Below are positions 27,421 through 29,273 of a DNA stretch of 29,273 nucleotides, piece by piece. Where the stretch lies: contig BFEA01000402.1 of assembly GCA_003427395.1 (NCBI GenBank), positions 1,416,206 through 1,445,478 of the forward strand. The letters are read 5' to 3'. Every line of letters starts with the position of its first letter. Within the stretch, counting starts at the first letter, position 1. Source of the stretch: Chara braunii. Taxonomy: Eukaryota; Streptophyta; Charophyceae; Charales; Characeae. The notes under the pieces were generated by a model. It ran no database searches, was not told the origin of the DNA, and saw only the letters and a program-made list of their open reading frames with translations. Position numbers and translations under genes: made by a program.

Positions 27421-27927
27421 AACCTATGTGCGACTTCCCTGTTTCAAAAACTCTGTGCTACTCCCCTGCTGGGCATTCCCTAAGAAACTATGTGCCGCTC
27501 CCAAAAACTATGTCCCTTCTTCGGACTATTTTCCATCCAATTCACCATGCGGAACTGATGCGAATGCGGAGCCGCTATTTTGGTGTTGCTGCCCGTCCCC
27601 GGAGGACAGCATACCTCAGAGCGGTGTGCAATGAACGCAGACAGATGAGAAGCTCATGGATGTTGAGATACAGGTCTGACTGAGTGCAGCATTAATGTCT
27701 CCAAGAATTGTTTATGAAACCATGCCAGGCGTACATGTAATCTCCCAATGTCTCGAACTTCAGAGAAGAGAGTGAGGAAAGGGGGAGAAGAGACTGAGAG
27801 GAGGTGGGGAGTTCTCACAAGAATCAACGAAGCAGTAGTCCCTCCTCAAGCCCACTTCCTCCTCGGGCATCTCCCTCTCTCGCCACCTCAGCAATGCAGT
27901 TCTCCTCTGACGAACTTGACATACACA
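27421..27927. other. gene-free stretch
   Basis: Open plus frames here (27107-27634, 27426-27683, 27748 on) overlap the minus segment or lack any motif. Nothing else seen. Confidence 0.35.
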
Positions 27928-28044
27928 ATGAGCAGGTCACAACAGGGTGCCCATCCTCCATCCACGTCAGCAGCAATTAGGGAGGATGGCGCAATTTTTC
28001 TTCAGCCACTTGGAGACGATCAGCATACGACACACGATATCACG
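27928..28044 (+). CDS. possible first exon ending at a consensus splice donor
   Basis: ATG at 27928 opens 39 codons (MSRSQQGAHPPSTSAA... to THDIT) ending exactly in phase at ACG|GTAAGTTCAG (donor at 28045). A second donor-like GTAAGC follows at 28055. No downstream exon could be joined inside the window, and no family is recognised. The frame is also part of a longer open frame starting at 27748, so chance is a real alternative. Confidence 0.25.
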
Positions 28045-28269
28045 GTAAGTTCAGGTAAGCTTCCCCTCATCACACGCACCAATCTCGCAGTCCAGATCCT
28101 CCTCCTCCTCACCCACTCCCCTATCATTGTCGAGATCTATGTGTCTATGGCCACAACAGCATAATCTCCCTCAAGGCTGGCGCCCACGCTCAGAATCTGG
28201 CGCCAGCATAAAGCTCCAGCAGCCTTGTAGTCACACCAGCAATAAGCCAGCACAAGGCAGAATGCCACA
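28045..28269. other. gene-free stretch
   Basis: Would be intron if the preceding exon is real. No other signal. Confidence 0.3.
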
Positions 28270-28660
28270 AGCAGGGGCTGGGTCAACTTTATAGTGTTGA
28301 CTCGCGTTGACCAGCCTCCAGTCTACCTGGGATGAAGCAGCAGCCAATGGCCTGGATGCAGCGCAGTCCCAATTCCCTTCGTGTCTTAGTCAAACTGGAA
28401 TCTTCCGGATACCTTCAGACAACCAAAGATATGCATCTGATCAACGGCCGTGGCTGACCAGAGGGTTGACTTTGACCTACGGGCCTGGATTCCCGTACTC
28501 GGGTTGACCGTTGACTTTCTCAAAGTCAACTGTTCTTCACAGGGCCTCTGAATGCTGGTTTTGGCCCTGCCCTTGGTACCCCTTGGCCTTAGGCGTTTGC
28601 CCAGGCTTTTCTTAGACTTAGGGCGTGACTTTTGAACCCTGTTTCGAGCCTTTGACCCAA
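28270..28660. repeat. TTGAC/GTCAA-rich cluster
   Basis: About ten TTGAC or GTCAA words lie in 390 bases, including GTTGACTCGCGTTGACC (about 28293), GGTTGACTTTGACC (28463) and the perfect dyad GTTGACTTT-CTC-AAAGTCAAC (28510-28530). TTGAC[CT] is the core of plant W-boxes (WRKY sites). Whether this is a regulatory cluster or a decayed repeat cannot be told from sequence alone. Confidence 0.5.
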
Positions 28661-29054
28661 AGTGACGACCTAGAACCCACAGCTGTGCAGATTTGAGCCG
28701 AGTTATTGCAGGTGTACTGTTGGGTCAGTGTACAACTGTGGAGGTGGAGGGTTTGGCTTGGAAGCTGCCTTGGCCGAATTGAGAACGGCATGGTTTTTAG
28801 GTTGCTGCTTGGGAAATTGAAAACACTGTTTTGTTCCTTTTTTTTCCTGATGTTTTCCTCGATCGTCAATGCAATTCTCCCACTAATTGTCAACCTCCTT
28901 GAGGACCGTCTAATTTTGCAATGCCGGCTAATCGAGGGACACAGAAGAAATGATCCGCTCACTGGATAGATTGTCCCCTCCTCTCTCCTGTTTGTTTTTT
29001 TTCTTGTATTATTAACATTGAAACTTCTCAAGAAATACGTCACAGAATTAACAG
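28661..29054. other. gene-free stretch
   Basis: Overlapping frames on both strands are hydrophobic or basic but carry no motif and no start or splice context worth keeping. Confidence 0.35.
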
Positions 29055-29118
29055 GCAAGGATACAAATACAAATTTAATAAATAGAGCAAGGATGCAAAT
29101 ACAAATTCAATAAATATT
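29055..29118. repeat. 32-bp tandem duplication, AT-rich
   Basis: GCAAGGATACAAATACAAAT at 29055 and GCAAGGATGCAAATACAAAT at 29087; two 32-bp units with a few mismatches. Confidence 0.85.
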
Positions 29119-29129
29119 AAATAGATAAT

Positions 29130-29273
29130 CAGTGTTGCATACCCCGATGGTCGGTGGTCCTTGACTGGTCAGACGCCGACCAGCCGACTGGTTGGCTGGT
29201 TGGCACCTACCGGTCGGGGTTTTTTTTTTTTTTTTGGGGGGGGGGGTCCAGAACCCTTAATAACCCTACCAAC
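29130..29273 (+). mobile_element. hAT-like terminus running off the right edge, with poly-T/poly-G tract
   Basis: Begins CAGTGTTGCATACCCCG (29130), a CAGTG-type terminus, followed by a block rich in GGTCGG/CCGACC/ACCGGTCGG words. A T run then passes directly into a G run (about 29219-29247). It mirrors the CGGTCC-rich segment at 1-130, which carries a CAGTG terminus in the opposite sense. Only the start is visible. Confidence 0.35.

Overview
This window is eukaryotic and intron-age, repeat-rich DNA, most likely from a streptophyte. The evidence is: Ty3/gypsy and LINE coding remnants, two primer-binding sites of the plant initiator-tRNA-Met type (TGGTATCGGAGC), degenerate TTTAGGG-type heptamers, long microsatellites, and no prokaryote-style gene spacing. 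From memory the gag and pol proteins resemble those of charophyte (Chara-like) genomes; this was not checked. No intact host gene is convincing. The window reads as a retrotransposon graveyard with nested and rearranged elements.

Layout. 1-130 looks like the end of a GC-rich hAT-like element that runs off the left edge. 131-2265 is gene-free and holds a 7-bp-phased telomere-like block (1137-1220). 2266-3746 is a complete minus-strand LTR (LTR-A: 10-bp terminal inverted repeats, polypurine tract, U3 tandem repeats, TATA box). 3962-8430 holds two broken copies of one gypsy family in tandem. Copy 1 has its gag/protease part inverted in place. Both copies carry the same reverse transcriptase-integrase deletion, the same 1-base frameshift and the same Asp-to-Asn change in integrase. 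8435-9629 is a truncated second copy of LTR-A (LTR-B), cut by a plus-strand LTR (9630-10103) with an adjacent primer-binding site.

10188-15756 is a second gypsy family on the minus strand, nearly full length: gag, protease, reverse transcriptase, RNase H, integrase, chromo-like tail, polypurine tract and the start of the 3' LTR. Stops, frameshifts and substitutions at catalytic residues of protease, reverse transcriptase and integrase have killed it. 17252-19764 is LINE ORF1 (minus), and 21514-22425 is a LINE apurinic endonuclease domain (plus), arranged head to head.

22426-29273 is mostly simple and complex repeats: an AAAAT tract between 20-bp direct repeats, a TG/AG microsatellite, and a satellite-like array (25478-26720) made of 12-bp subrepeats organised into ~171-176-bp higher-order units and invaded by two foldback MITEs. 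Two short open stretches (27097-27420 minus, 27928-28044 plus) could be host exons but are weakly supported. A second hAT-like terminus starts at 29130 and runs off the right edge.

Nothing here works together as an operon or pathway. The interest lies in the element history: an already defective gypsy copied at least once, in-place inversion at a short inverted motif, and datable MITE insertions inside a satellite array.
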